DNA from: Microbacterium maritypicum MF109
Lineage (GTDB): Bacteria > Actinomycetota > Actinomycetes > Actinomycetales > Microbacteriaceae
DNA length: 64,000 nucleotides
NCBI RefSeq assembly: GCF_000455825.1
Contig: NZ_ATAO01000184.1
Coordinates: 19,683 to 83,682, forward strand
Direction: 5' to 3'
Shown: positions 9,195-17,287 of the stretch, piece after piece
How positions within the stretch are numbered: position 1 is the stretch's first letter
Layout: every line of letters begins with the position of its first letter
Position numbers and translations under genes: made by a program
Notes under the pieces: model-generated
Told to the model about the DNA's origin: nothing
What the model saw: the letters and a program-made list of their open reading frames with translations, nothing else
Databases searched by the model: none

Positions 9195-9259
9195 GACCCA
9201 CGCGCACGATTCATCGAACCGGGGATCGGCCCGCGTTCGACGAACCGTGCGCGTGGGTC
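9195..9259. terminator. Strong bidirectional hairpin
   Basis: A 14-bp perfect inverted repeat (9195-9208 with 9246-9259) encloses a second 6-bp repeat (TCGAAC at 9214-9219 with 9235-9240). It lies between the convergent KAS III-like and deacetylase-like genes and is followed by a T-rich stretch. Confidence 0.75.
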
Positions 9260-9271
9260 TCTTCGTTCACC

Positions 9272-10033
9272 TCAGCGTGCGTCTGTGAGTCGTTTCGACT
9301 CGGCCAGGCTCCACAGCGTCGTGAACTCGGCATCGAGCGTGTTCTTGGCCTCCAGCATCGACTGGATGAAAGTGCGCGCCCCAGGGGCCGTGCCTCTGAA
9401 CTCGGCGGCGTCAGCTTCCGTCACGTTGCGCATGTTGCCCAGGGCGGCTTTGAGGCGCTCATACGGGCCGACGCTCGCGCTGTTGAGAGCGAAGTGGATC
9501 GGGTGGACATCGATGATCGTAATCTCATCCGACGTACCGCGATCCGTGATGAAGCGGGGCCCGTCCCAGCGGGGTTGCTCAGCGAAGAACTCGAGGTCGT
9601 CCTCCCAGACGTAAGCGAATCGAGTCAGGCTGCGTCCATGGTCCAGAGGCAGCGTCGAAGGAGAAACCCCGCTGAGGTCTCGCAGGTAGACGCTTGCGTC
9701 GACACTGATGGGGCTCGCGTCCACGACCGTCTGCAGGATCGGGGTCGATTGCACGAGGCAATGGGTCCTCATCGTGCGCGCTTCGGGGGCGAAGCGAAGA
9801 CACTCGCTGATGACCTCCTCGGGGCTCTCGCCGTGGCTGGAGCCCGGGAGGAAGTTTGGGTGAACGCCGATCTCGACGAGTGTCGGGTGCTCACGCAGAA
9901 CGTCGAGCATCGGAGATTCATGCGTGACGAACCACGTCGACGGTGTCTCAGCCTCCACGAGTACATCCAGTAACTGTTTCATCGCCCAATCGGGTGCCCA
10001 ATCGACATCGACGGTGAGTACGACGTTGTGCAT
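9272..10033 (-). CDS. Polysaccharide deacetylase-like protein (WbmS-like)
   Basis: 253 residues. The start LTVDVDWAPDW (Asp9, Asp11) followed by IGVHPNFLPGSSHG (His58, Asn60, His67) resembles the metal-binding pattern of NodB-fold deacetylases, in the modified form seen in O-antigen proteins of the WbmS type. RTHCLV (Arg89, His91) matches a further NodB-fold motif. Such proteins would remove an N-acyl group from a sugar or act on a related amide. The start has GGAAGGG about 6 nt upstream. It follows the KAS III-like gene in convergent orientation and precedes, on the same strand, no other gene before the terminator. The exact substrate and whether it is active are unknown. Confidence 0.65.
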   Translation of the reverse strand: MHNVVLTVDVDWAPDWAMKQLLDVLVEAETPSTWFVTHESPMLDVLREHPTLVEIGVHPNFLPGSSHGESPEEVISECLRFAPEARTMRTHCLVQSTPILQTVVDASPISVDASVYLRDLSGVSPSTLPLDHGRSLTRFAYVWEDDLEFFAEQPRWDGPRFITDRGTSDEITIIDVHPIHFALNSASVGPYERLKAALGNMRNVTEADAAEFRGTAPGARTFIQSMLEAKNTLDAEFTTLWSLAESKRLTDAR

Positions 10034-10060
10034 TATTGCCCTTCCGTATTGTTCTTCCGC

Positions 10061-10648
10061 TCACAGACCCAGGAGGGACTGAAGTTCGTGGGCGGAGGCT
10101 CGGGCTGCGGCGACAGCCGCCTTCGTCTCGTTTCCGGCAGAGGCGGCCGTGCGCAGATCTGACAGCGTCTGACCGTAGGCGGTGACGCCATCGCGCCACA
10201 TCTGGTCGATCGAGGCCGGCGGTCGCGCATCCGACAAGCGCTGCGCATCCATCTGGAGGCTGTCGATCACCGACACCGCATCCTGCGCATCTGAGCTGGA
10301 AACGATATCGAGACCGCGATCGGCGGCGCCCAGCCATCCGCCCACCTGAGCACGGAAATTCTCAAGGCTCGGGTCGGTCGGCGCGGGGGGAGTGATCTCC
10401 GGCGTGCGCGTGGGAGAGCTCGACGGTGTGGTCGTCGATGACGGGTCCGGCGATGCCGTCGCCGCTGGGCTGGGAGATCCGCTGACTCCAGGCGTCGGGC
10501 TCTCGCCGCGCGGGAGAAGGAGGATCAGCAGAATGGCGAGGACCGCCAGCCCGGCGATCGCGAGGCCGACGATCAGCCAGATTCGGCCCCTGTTCCTCGG
10601 CTTCGGTTCGATCGGTGCCCACCGGAGCTCGGGGGACGGCTCACTCAT
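10061..10648 (-). CDS. Membrane-anchored protein with Ser/Thr/Pro linker, unknown function
   Basis: 195 residues, not recognised. A cytosolic N-terminus of about 20 residues is followed by one transmembrane helix (about 22-45), a Ser/Thr/Pro-rich linker (about 48-95) and an extracytoplasmic, Ala-rich helical domain (about 96-195). Its ATG overlaps the stop of the GlfT1-like gene (ATGA), so the two are coupled. The shape, an anchor plus a flexible wall-spanning linker plus a helical head, suggests a role at or within the cell wall near the glycan assembly site. No catalytic motif or sortase signal is visible. Confidence 0.75.
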   Translation of the reverse strand: MSEPSPELRWAPIEPKPRNRGRIWLIVGLAIAGLAVLAILLILLLPRGESPTPGVSGSPSPAATASPDPSSTTTPSSSPTRTPEITPPAPTDPSLENFRAQVGGWLGAADRGLDIVSSSDAQDAVSVIDSLQMDAQRLSDARPPASIDQMWRDGVTAYGQTLSDLRTAASAGNETKAAVAAARASAHELQSLLGL

Positions 10649-11613
10649 GAGGCGTCTTCCAGCGCGGGCATGGGCTTCCAGGAGCGGTCGCGGCTGATCT
10701 TGCGGCCTTCCTTGAGCCCGCGGAACAGGTTGCTCGTGCCGCGGACGGTGCGCTCGACGAAGAAGAGGCGGATGAGTTCCTTCGCGAAGGTCATCCCGGT
10801 GCCGAGTCCGAACAGCACGGGGTTGTAGTTGTCGTGCGCGCGGTAGTAGTGCTTGATGTAGGCGCGATTGCGCATGATGTAGAAGCGGTAGGCGTTGCTC
10901 GAGGCGTTCATGTGGCGGATGCCCATGTCCCACTGCTTGATCTCGCGTGTGCGGCGCAGCACGAACTCGTCGACGATGACGGCCGTGGTCTTTCGCGAGG
11001 CCAGCCACCCGTACATCTGGTCATCCCAGTAGATGAAGAAGCGGTGGTCGGGCAGGCCGATCTGCTTCACGATCGATCGGTGGATGAACATGCCTTCGAA
11101 GCAACCGCTGTTCATCTCCTTGAAGCCGGAGTCGTCGAAGCCCGAGGGAGCGAAGGGGATCGGGATGCCCATGCGCTCCGCGATGCGGTACTGCCAGTAG
11201 AACTCGCTGCCGTCGTAGTCGTAGCGGCGACCCTGGATGCTCTTGAAACGAGGGGCCCACTTGCCCATCTTCGCGAGACCGTCCGGAACGACCTCGACAT
11301 CGTCGTCCATCATCCAGATCCACTCGGAGCCGAGCTCATACGCGGTGCGCATGCCTTCGCTGAACCCGCCGGAGCCTCCCGTGTTGGTCTCCAAGCGGCG
11401 ATACACCACCTCGGTGCCGATGGTGTCGCGGAAGGATTCGACCACGTCGGTCGTGTCGTCGGAGGAGGCATTGTCGATGATCACGACGCGCCCGGGTTTC
11501 GGGTCCATCGCCGTGATGCTGGTGAGAAGTCCGGTGAGCAGATGCGATCTGTTGAAGGTGACGACGACGATCGTCGCCGCTTTCGGATCGAATGCAGCGG
11601 GCGCCGCGGTCAT
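10645..11613 (-). CDS. GlfT1-like galactofuranosyltransferase, GT family 2
   Basis: 322 residues of GT-A fold. VVVTFNR (17-23), NASSDDT (48-54), TNTGGSGGF (76-84) and the metal-binding WMMDDDVEV (100-108) are the usual order in GlfT1-type enzymes, with an N-terminal GlfT-like TNTGGSGGFSEG signature. GlfT1 starts galactan by adding galactofuranose from UDP-Galf to a lipid-linked disaccharide. Linkage to glf and the Wzm/Wzt exporter supports this. GAGGAGAAGG precedes the ATG. A rhamnosyl- or other GT2 transferase with the same fold is the alternative. Confidence 0.88.
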   Translation of the reverse strand: MTAAPAAFDPKAATIVVVTFNRSHLLTGLLTSITAMDPKPGRVVIIDNASSDDTTDVVESFRDTIGTEVVYRRLETNTGGSGGFSEGMRTAYELGSEWIWMMDDDVEVVPDGLAKMGKWAPRFKSIQGRRYDYDGSEFYWQYRIAERMGIPIPFAPSGFDDSGFKEMNSGCFEGMFIHRSIVKQIGLPDHRFFIYWDDQMYGWLASRKTTAVIVDEFVLRRTREIKQWDMGIRHMNASSNAYRFYIMRNRAYIKHYYRAHDNYNPVLFGLGTGMTFAKELIRLFFVERTVRGTSNLFRGLKEGRKISRDRSWKPMPALEDAS

Positions 11614-11710
11614 ACCTTCTCCTCGAAGATCGATGGCAGTTCAGGGGGCTGAGGGCTCCGTCACCACGTGTCACCGTCGGGGACGATGCGGGACATGACG
11701 AGCAGTGAGT

Positions 11711-11716
11711 AGCCTA
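11711..11716 (-). promoter_or_regulatory. -10-like element upstream of GlfT1-like gene
   Basis: TAGGCT on the minus strand lies about 98 nt before the ATG at 11613, within the divergent region with galE. It would give a leader of about 90 nt. Confidence 0.35.
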
Positions 11717-11774
11717 CCGTCCGCTCCCTCGGGATCAGCGGAGAGGCTCACCTCGGCCGCAGAGAGACGATGGT

Positions 11775-11780
11775 TAGACT
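11775..11780 (+). promoter_or_regulatory. Leaderless-type -10 element of galE
   Basis: TAGACT ends 7 nt before ATG 11788. It would place the transcription start at the start codon, which argues against the in-frame ATG at 11770 that lies upstream of this element. Confidence 0.55.
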
Positions 11781-11787
11781 GGCTGCG

Positions 11788-12777
11788 ATGAAGGTACTGA
11801 TCACCGGCGGCGCCGGATACATCGGATCCACTGTCGCCACCGCGTGCATCGAGGCGGGGATGCAAGTGGTCATCCTCGACGACCTGTCCACGGGCCTTCG
11901 AGCGTTCTGTGAGGGGCGCGATCTCTATGAGGGCGACATCGCCGAACCGGAGATCCTGACCCGTCTCCTTTCGGATCACCCCGACATCGATGCTGTCGTC
12001 CACTGCGCGGCCCGCATCGTGGTGGCCGAATCGGTAACCGACCCCCTCGGCTACTACGACACCAACGTGGGCAGGACCATCGTGCTGCTCCAGCGACTCC
12101 GTGACGCGGGTATCTCCCGCATCGTGTTCAGCTCGTCGGCGGCGGTGTACGCGGGGGAGAGCGGTCAGGGCGCCGACGAGAACAGCCCCCTCGCACCGTC
12201 CAGCCCCTACGCCACGACAAAGGCCATGGTCGAGCAGATCTTGAAGGACGCGGCGACGAACGACGACTTCCGCGCGATCGCTCTCCGCTACTTCAATCCG
12301 ATCGGAGCCGATCCGCAGATGCGTACCGGCCTGCAGAACCCCCTGCCCTCGCACGCGCTGGGGAAGATCATGCGGGCCCGCGCGACCGGCGAGCCGTTCT
12401 CGATCACGGGCACCGACTGGCCCACCCGCGACGGCTCAGGGCTGCGCGACTACATCCATGTCTGGGACCTCGCGCTCGCGCACGTGGCCGCTGTCCAGAG
12501 GTTCGACGACGTCTCCACACCCGATGAGCCCTACCAGGTGATCAATATCGGTACAGGGGAGGGCGTGACCGTCCGCGAGCTCGTGGCGGCGTTCGAGCGC
12601 GTCACCGGTGAGCCCCTTCCCACGATCGACACCGATCGCCGCCCCGGAGACCAGGCGGGCGCCTTCGCGATCGTCGATCGCGCGGCGGATGTCCTGGACT
12701 GGCGTGCGGAGCGCTCTGTGGACGACGGCGTGCGCGACGCGATCACCTGGGCGGCGAAGCTTCCCTCGGTGCGCTGA
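11788..12777 (+). CDS. galE: UDP-glucose 4-epimerase
   Basis: 329 residues of the extended short-chain dehydrogenase family. The NAD-binding motif is GGAGYIGS (7-14), the catalytic Ser lies in FSSSAAVY and the Tyr-Lys pair in SPYATTK. Further galE features are YFNPIGAD and RDYIHVWDLALAH. It interconverts UDP-glucose and UDP-galactose in the cytosol and thereby supplies the substrate of Glf. It is transcribed divergently from the GlfT1-like gene. ATG 11788 is favoured on the leaderless promoter layout; an ATG at 11770 would add six residues ahead of the beta-strand. A related UDP-sugar epimerase cannot be ruled out, but galactofuranose neighbours favour GalE. Confidence 0.93.
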   Translation: MKVLITGGAGYIGSTVATACIEAGMQVVILDDLSTGLRAFCEGRDLYEGDIAEPEILTRLLSDHPDIDAVVHCAARIVVAESVTDPLGYYDTNVGRTIVLLQRLRDAGISRIVFSSSAAVYAGESGQGADENSPLAPSSPYATTKAMVEQILKDAATNDDFRAIALRYFNPIGADPQMRTGLQNPLPSHALGKIMRARATGEPFSITGTDWPTRDGSGLRDYIHVWDLALAHVAAVQRFDDVSTPDEPYQVINIGTGEGVTVRELVAAFERVTGEPLPTIDTDRRPGDQAGAFAIVDRAADVLDWRAERSVDDGVRDAITWAAKLPSVR

Positions 12778-12790
12778 CGACGCTCTCCGG

Positions 12791-14089
12791 CTACTCCTGC
12801 GGACGCAGCGTCGGGATGGCGCCCGTATGCGCCGCATCGATGTTCTCGCGCCACGACCGCGATTGCCCGGCACGTAGGGCGCACAGCACGAGCATGAACC
12901 ACCCGGCGCCGACGAGCGTGAAGCTCTCGAACATCGAGTCGACCGCCAGGGTCACGAGCATGATCGGGGTCCACGCGTAGACGACCGATCGTCGTGTGCT
13001 CGCCACGAGCCAGGAGCGGATCAGGGCGACACCGCCCAGGAGCAGGAACACCACCAGGCCCGCGGCGCCGAGTTGCAGGAGCACGTCGAAGAACGCGTTG
13101 AGCGCGCTCTGGTGGCGATCGTCGAGCTGGAAGTTGATGTAGGTGAACGGGTATTCGCCGCGAGCCCAGTCACCGAACCAGCCCCAGCCCTGGATCGGCT
13201 TCACCGCGACGAAGTCCAGGATGGTGTTCCACAGCGAGGCGCGGAGCGAGAAGTCGGATCCGGCGTCGAGCAGGGCGATGATCTGGTGGCGCAGCGCGAA
13301 GCCGGCAGCGAGAGCGAGGGTGACCACGACCCCGAGCATCCATTGCACGATCGTCCGTCGTTCCGGAGGCGCATGCCGGACGATCGTGAGCGCCACCGTG
13401 ACGACGCCCACGGCGCCGGCGAGCACCAGGACGGTCGGAGAGGAGGAGAGCACCGCCAGGAACCCCGCCAGCCCTATCGAGATCACGGCGAGTGGTGCGT
13501 TCACCGATTGCGTCCGCCACTCGATCACGAACGTGATCAGTGCGATCACCGCGATGAACCCGAGCATGTTGCGACTGCCGAACAGCCCCTGGATCGGGCC
13601 GCCCGCCGCGAGGTCGCCCTGCACGCCGAGGAATGTGAACGGCAGGTCGAGAAGCACGCCCGACAGGATCTCCACGGCGAGCGAGGCGGCGAGGAGCACC
13701 CGCAGCGTGTCTCCGATCGCCCGCACGGTCTGGAGGGTGTCCCGGATGTGTCCGATCGTGATCGCCAGGAACGCATAGCCGAACAGGGACATCCAGCCGA
13801 AGATCGTGTCGGACTTGTCCGTGCTCCAGAAGACGCTCACGAGGGCCCACGCGAGGAATGCGAGCAGCGACGACGGCGCGATGCGCAGAAGGGAGAGCTC
13901 GTCCCTGCGCACCCACAGGATCGCCGCGCCGAGCAGGCACAGCGCCGCGATGATCGTCGCCAGCGTGACGGCTGAAGTCATCTGCCGGATCGCGTACGAT
14001 CCGAACACCGCGGTCAGGGCAGCGAGCGTGAACGCACGAGCCAGCTCCACCGATCCGAGCAGGCGGACCATCGGGCGCGCCGGCGTCAC
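12791..14089 (-). CDS. O-antigen ligase/polymerase-like membrane protein (second of two)
   Basis: 432 residues with about ten to twelve transmembrane helices and the Wzy_C/WaaL-type large extracellular loop, including PIQGWGWFGDWARGEYPF and RHQSALNAFFDVLLQLG. It is a paralogue of the preceding gene, sharing the order of motifs (for example the GxxGNxN-like FGSRNMLGFIAVIALI). These proteins join or polymerise lipid-linked glycans outside the membrane. GTG 14089 is chosen because it overlaps the upstream stop (GTGA); a longer open frame runs on upstream but only as antisense-frame noise through the neighbour. Which of the two acts as polymerase and which as ligase is not decided by sequence. 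Confidence 0.85.
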   Translation of the reverse strand: MTPARPMVRLLGSVELARAFTLAALTAVFGSYAIRQMTSAVTLATIIAALCLLGAAILWVRRDELSLLRIAPSSLLAFLAWALVSVFWSTDKSDTIFGWMSLFGYAFLAITIGHIRDTLQTVRAIGDTLRVLLAASLAVEILSGVLLDLPFTFLGVQGDLAAGGPIQGLFGSRNMLGFIAVIALITFVIEWRTQSVNAPLAVISIGLAGFLAVLSSSPTVLVLAGAVGVVTVALTIVRHAPPERRTIVQWMLGVVVTLALAAGFALRHQIIALLDAGSDFSLRASLWNTILDFVAVKPIQGWGWFGDWARGEYPFTYINFQLDDRHQSALNAFFDVLLQLGAAGLVVFLLLGGVALIRSWLVASTRRSVVYAWTPIMLVTLAVDSMFESFTLVGAGWFMLVLCALRAGQSRSWRENIDAAHTGAIPTLRPQE

Positions 14090-15501
14090 GGCACCCGCCG
14101 CTGCCGAGCGCCGCGTTCGAACAGGAGGTCGCGCTCGCCGACGCCGACCAGCGGCACCGACTTGAGCTTGAACGACAGGAGCACCAGGAGCATCCACCCC
14201 CACAGCATGATAGGGGTGGACTCGGAGAAGCCCTGCACCAGCAGCACCACCGTGAACAGGCTGGGAAGCAGGGTCAGCGGGGAGAACGGTCGTGCGCCGT
14301 CGAGATCCCAGCGGGGACGGTCGACGGCGAAGAACCAGGAGCGCCACAGCAGCGTGCCGTACGCGACCGCCATGAGCACAACGCCGACGACACCGAGCTG
14401 GAGCAGGACGTCCAACCACATGTTGTGCGCGTGGAACACGGTGATGCCGTGGTCGGTGATCCACTCGTCGAAAGCGGGGTCCGTCGGGATCCAGGGGCTC
14501 GAGAAGCCGTTGCCGAAGATCGGGTGCTCGCCGGCGCGCTGCAGCACCTTGGTCCAGATCTTGTCCGAACGGCCGGTCAGATCGGCGCTGCGGCCGAGGA
14601 GACCGAGCAGCGGCTCGCGCAGCAGCCAGACGCCCAGGGCCGCGATCGCCGCGCCGCCGATGGCCACGATGTAGATGCGCGTGCGTGCGCCGGGGGTGCG
14701 GGCGCGGCGCATCAGGAGTGCGACGACGAGGACCACCGCGACGGCGGCTGCGCACACCATCGCGGTGGCCGATGCCGTACGGAACAGGAAGTACGCCGCG
14801 AGGAGCATCCACAGGGCGAGCGTCGTGCGCCACCGCGCTCTGGCGGCGAACAGCACTCCGAATGTGATGATCGCGAAGAGCGAGATGATCGCCAGGAGAT
14901 TCGCGTTTCCGACGATGCCCTGGATCCTGCCCCCGTCGAACAGGTTGTCGCGCACCCAGTACCACTGCGGATCGATCTTTCCGTCCGGGAGTTCGAGGAA
15001 GTTCGGCAGCAGCGGTCCATGAAGCACCAGAGAGACCCAGAGCTCGATCGCCAGGGAGAGGCCGAGGATCCACTTGAACGCGGAGGAGAGAGCGCGGACG
15101 ATCTCATGCCAGGTGAGCACGTGGGCGATGAAGAGAGCGTTGACCGTGACGGACGCGAGCAGGACCCAGGTGATGAGCGTCGGCCCGCGCCACTGCGACC
15201 AGGCCACGGATACGAGCGCGAGGGTCGTGTAGCCGAGCGCGGTCCAGGGCAGGCGACGCCAGCGGAAAGGCTGCGGGCGATTGCGGGCGAGCATCGGGAC
15301 GCCGATGCCGAGCGTCGCCAGCGTGAAGACGGCGAGCGTGATCGCGGCGCCCTCCGGCCCGAGCAGGTTGTAGACGGCAGAGTGGGCGAAGGTGACGAAT
15401 AGCACGATGATCGCATACCCGCGCAGCAGGAGATGCCCCGTCGACTCGCGCTCCGGCGCGGTGGGCGGGGCAGACACCGGATGCTTCGTGTACTGGGCCA
15501 T
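14086..15501 (-). CDS. O-antigen ligase/polymerase-like membrane protein (first of two)
   Basis: 471 residues, about twelve transmembrane helices. The Wzy_C-type region contains FGNGFSSPW and the H-x-H-N motif of the family in VFHAHNMWLDVLLQLGV, and the mid-section has RIQGIVGNANLLAIISL. Members of this family ligate or polymerise undecaprenyl-linked glycans on the outer face of the membrane. It is the first gene of a two-gene operon with its paralogue and is divergent from manA. The ATG has TAGCCT 7 nt upstream on the same strand, a leaderless layout. A wall-teichoic-acid or lipoglycan polymerase role is equally possible. Confidence 0.87.
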   Translation of the reverse strand: MAQYTKHPVSAPPTAPERESTGHLLLRGYAIIVLFVTFAHSAVYNLLGPEGAAITLAVFTLATLGIGVPMLARNRPQPFRWRRLPWTALGYTTLALVSVAWSQWRGPTLITWVLLASVTVNALFIAHVLTWHEIVRALSSAFKWILGLSLAIELWVSLVLHGPLLPNFLELPDGKIDPQWYWVRDNLFDGGRIQGIVGNANLLAIISLFAIITFGVLFAARARWRTTLALWMLLAAYFLFRTASATAMVCAAAVAVVLVVALLMRRARTPGARTRIYIVAIGGAAIAALGVWLLREPLLGLLGRSADLTGRSDKIWTKVLQRAGEHPIFGNGFSSPWIPTDPAFDEWITDHGITVFHAHNMWLDVLLQLGVVGVVLMAVAYGTLLWRSWFFAVDRPRWDLDGARPFSPLTLLPSLFTVVLLVQGFSESTPIMLWGWMLLVLLSFKLKSVPLVGVGERDLLFERGARQRRVP

Positions 15502-15508
15502 CGCGTTC

Positions 15509-15514
15509 AGGCTA
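15509..15514 (-). promoter_or_regulatory. Leaderless-type -10 element of the O-antigen ligase-like operon
   Basis: TAGCCT on the minus strand ends 7 nt before the ATG at 15501; no Shine-Dalgarno is seen. Confidence 0.5.
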
Positions 15515-15557
15515 CCGCCCCGCGCTCCCGACGTCGCTGAACGCGGCGACGCGGCTC

Positions 15558-15563
15558 TACGCT
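15558..15563 (+). promoter_or_regulatory. Leaderless-type -10 element of manA
   Basis: TACGCT ends 6 nt before the manA ATG at 15570. It is divergent from the element at 15509-15514. Confidence 0.5.
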
Positions 15564-15569
15564 GGTGGC

Positions 15570-16700
15570 ATGCTGCTGAGCCTCACCAACACGCCCCGTG
15601 ATTACGCCTGGGGATCGGACTCCCTCCTCGCCGGACTCGAGGGACGCACACCGACCGGCGCTCCGGAGGCGGAGGTCTGGTTCGGCGATCACCCCGGTGA
15701 CCCCGCCGACGTCGCCGGTGGTGGCACACTCGATCAGGTCACGGGAGGCACGCTTCCCTACCTCCTCAAGCTGCTCGCGGCGGGACGCCCGCTCTCGATC
15801 CAGGTGCATCCGACGATCGAGCAGGCGCGCGCGGGGTGGGCGCGGGAGAGCGGTCTCGACGCCGACGACCCGCAGCGCAACTATCGGGATGACAACCACA
15901 AACCCGAACTCCTGGTGGCGCTCAGCGATCGGTTCGAGTCGCTGAGCGGACTGCGTCCCGTCCCCGACACGCTCTCTCTGCTCGAGGCGCTCGATGACAG
16001 CCGTGGGGTCCGACAGCTGCGCGCACGTCTGCGCGCCGAGGGCGACGCCCTCCGCGACGTGATCGCCTGGCTGCTCGGCGGTGAGGCGGACGACGAGGTC
16101 GACGAGATCATCGGCGCGATCGTCACGGCCGCGGCTCGGGGCGAGGCGGGGGAGTGGAGCACGACGCTCCGCGCTATCGCCGACGTCGCGGAGACGTACC
16201 CGGGGGACCCGGGGGTCGTCGTGGCGCTGCTCATGAACCATGTGGTGCTCGCGCGTGGAGAAGGCGTGTTCCTGCGCGCCGGTCTGCTGCACGCCTATCT
16301 CTCCGGGCTCGGCGTCGAGATCATGGCCGCGAGCGACAACGTGCTCCGCGGGGGCCTCACGCCGAAGCGCATCGATGTGCCCGAGCTCCTGGCCATCCTC
16401 GACACCACTCCCGGGGAGGTGCCGGTGCTGCGCGCAGAGAGCGCGGGGCCGGTCACGCCGTATCCCGTTCCGGTATCCGACTTCGCCCTCGAGCGCGTCG
16501 TGGTCGACGGAGCCGTCCTCACCCTCGACGTCTCCGGGCCGACGATGGTGCTCGCCACCGCGGGCGAGGTCACCGTCTCTTCGGCCTCCGGGGACGAACT
16601 CGTGCTCGCGGTCGGCACGGTCGCCTTCGCCGACGCGGACGAGGCGACCGTCACGCTCTCGGGCGTGGGCGAGGTCTTCATCGCTGGTCCAGGGCGATGA
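15570..16700 (+). CDS. manA: Mannose-6-phosphate isomerase, class I
   Basis: 376 residues of the cupin-fold type I phosphomannose isomerase. The zinc ligands are seen as Gln78 and His80 in IQVHP, Glu113 in NHKPEL and His241 in LLHAYL, with SDNVLRGGLTPKRID as the C-terminal family signature. It interconverts fructose-6-phosphate and mannose-6-phosphate and so supplies GDP-mannose for mannosylated lipids and glycans. Neighbourhood with a WhiB2-like gene, a DUF3499 gene and a Rv3259-like zincin agrees with the actinobacterial arrangement around manA. Confidence 0.95.
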   Translation: MLLSLTNTPRDYAWGSDSLLAGLEGRTPTGAPEAEVWFGDHPGDPADVAGGGTLDQVTGGTLPYLLKLLAAGRPLSIQVHPTIEQARAGWARESGLDADDPQRNYRDDNHKPELLVALSDRFESLSGLRPVPDTLSLLEALDDSRGVRQLRARLRAEGDALRDVIAWLLGGEADDEVDEIIGAIVTAAARGEAGEWSTTLRAIADVAETYPGDPGVVVALLMNHVVLARGEGVFLRAGLLHAYLSGLGVEIMAASDNVLRGGLTPKRIDVPELLAILDTTPGEVPVLRAESAGPVTPYPVPVSDFALERVVVDGAVLTLDVSGPTMVLATAGEVTVSSASGDELVLAVGTVAFADADEATVTLSGVGEVFIAGPGR

Positions 16701-16749
16701 TCCCCGCGGCCGATCACCGCATCCCGACACGCCGGTGATGGTCCATGAA

Positions 16750-16771
16750 CCTTCAAGAGTCGCTTGAGGGT
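16750..16771. repeat. Imperfect inverted repeat upstream of whiB2-like gene
   Basis: CCTTCAAG and CTTGAGGG form a 7-of-8 bp inverted repeat with a 5-6 nt centre, 15 nt upstream of the -35. It may be the manA terminator or a regulator site. Confidence 0.3.
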
Positions 16772-16785
16772 TTACGATCCGCGAC

Positions 16786-16814
16786 TTGACCGGAGCGAAT
16801 GACACGGGTGTAAT
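16786..16814 (+). promoter_or_regulatory. SigA-type promoter of whiB2-like gene
   Basis: TTGACC (16786-16791) and TGTAAT (16809-16814) are separated by exactly 17 nt. This is the best match to a housekeeping -35/-10 promoter in the window and gives a leader of about 44 nt. Confidence 0.65.
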
Positions 16815-16864
16815 TAGTCATGCGCACGGCCCGCCGGGGGGCGGAGACAGGGTTGGAGATCGAG

Positions 16865-17185
16865 ATGACGGGTTACCGTTCAGACGTACCGGAGAACTGG
16901 TTCGTCGATCCGATCAACCTCGGTGTTCCCGGGGTTCGACGCACCGATGCCGGCGATGACGACAACGCTCTCGCCTGGCAGAGCGACGCTCTCTGCTCGC
17001 AGACCGACCCGGAGGCGTTCTTCCCCGAGAAGGGTGGATCGACGAGGGACGCCAAGCGGATCTGCACGTCGTGCGACGTCCGCGGGGAGTGCCTGGAATA
17101 CGCTCTCAACAACGATGAGCGGTTCGGCATCTGGGGTGGCCTGTCCGAGCGCGAGCGCCGGAAGCTCAAGCGCCGCGCGAGCTGA
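16865..17185 (+). CDS. whiB2: WhiB-family iron-sulfur regulator (WhiB2/WhmD-like)
   Basis: 106 residues with the four cysteine ligands of the WhiB [4Fe-4S] cluster: Cys44, Cys67, Cys70 and Cys76 (C-x22-CTSC-x5-C). The turn GIWGGLSERERRKLKRR follows and binds sigma factor and DNA. ATG 16865 is favoured by GGAG 7 nt upstream and because the leader predicted from the promoter begins near 16821; an ATG at 16820 would add 15 residues. Position between manA and the DUF3499 block matches mycobacterial WhiB2, which acts in septation. Assignment to WhiB2 is from synteny and motif spacing. Confidence 0.9.
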   Translation: MTGYRSDVPENWFVDPINLGVPGVRRTDAGDDDNALAWQSDALCSQTDPEAFFPEKGGSTRDAKRICTSCDVRGECLEYALNNDERFGIWGGLSERERRKLKRRAS

Positions 17186-17287
17186 ACGGACCCGCATCGG
17201 CGCGAGAGCGACGATGCCACCGGCTTCGCGGGCGCGCCGTATCCGGTGCGTCGACGTCGCCCCTCGCGCGCATAGGCTGACGACGTC

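Noticed and set aside
12791..15073. A single minus-strand frame of 760 codons across both O-antigen ligase-like genes
   Set aside because: Its first 328 codons lie in another frame of the upstream ligase gene and have a low-complexity Arg/Pro-rich composition. The membrane-type sequence starts at GTG 14089, which overlaps the upstream stop.
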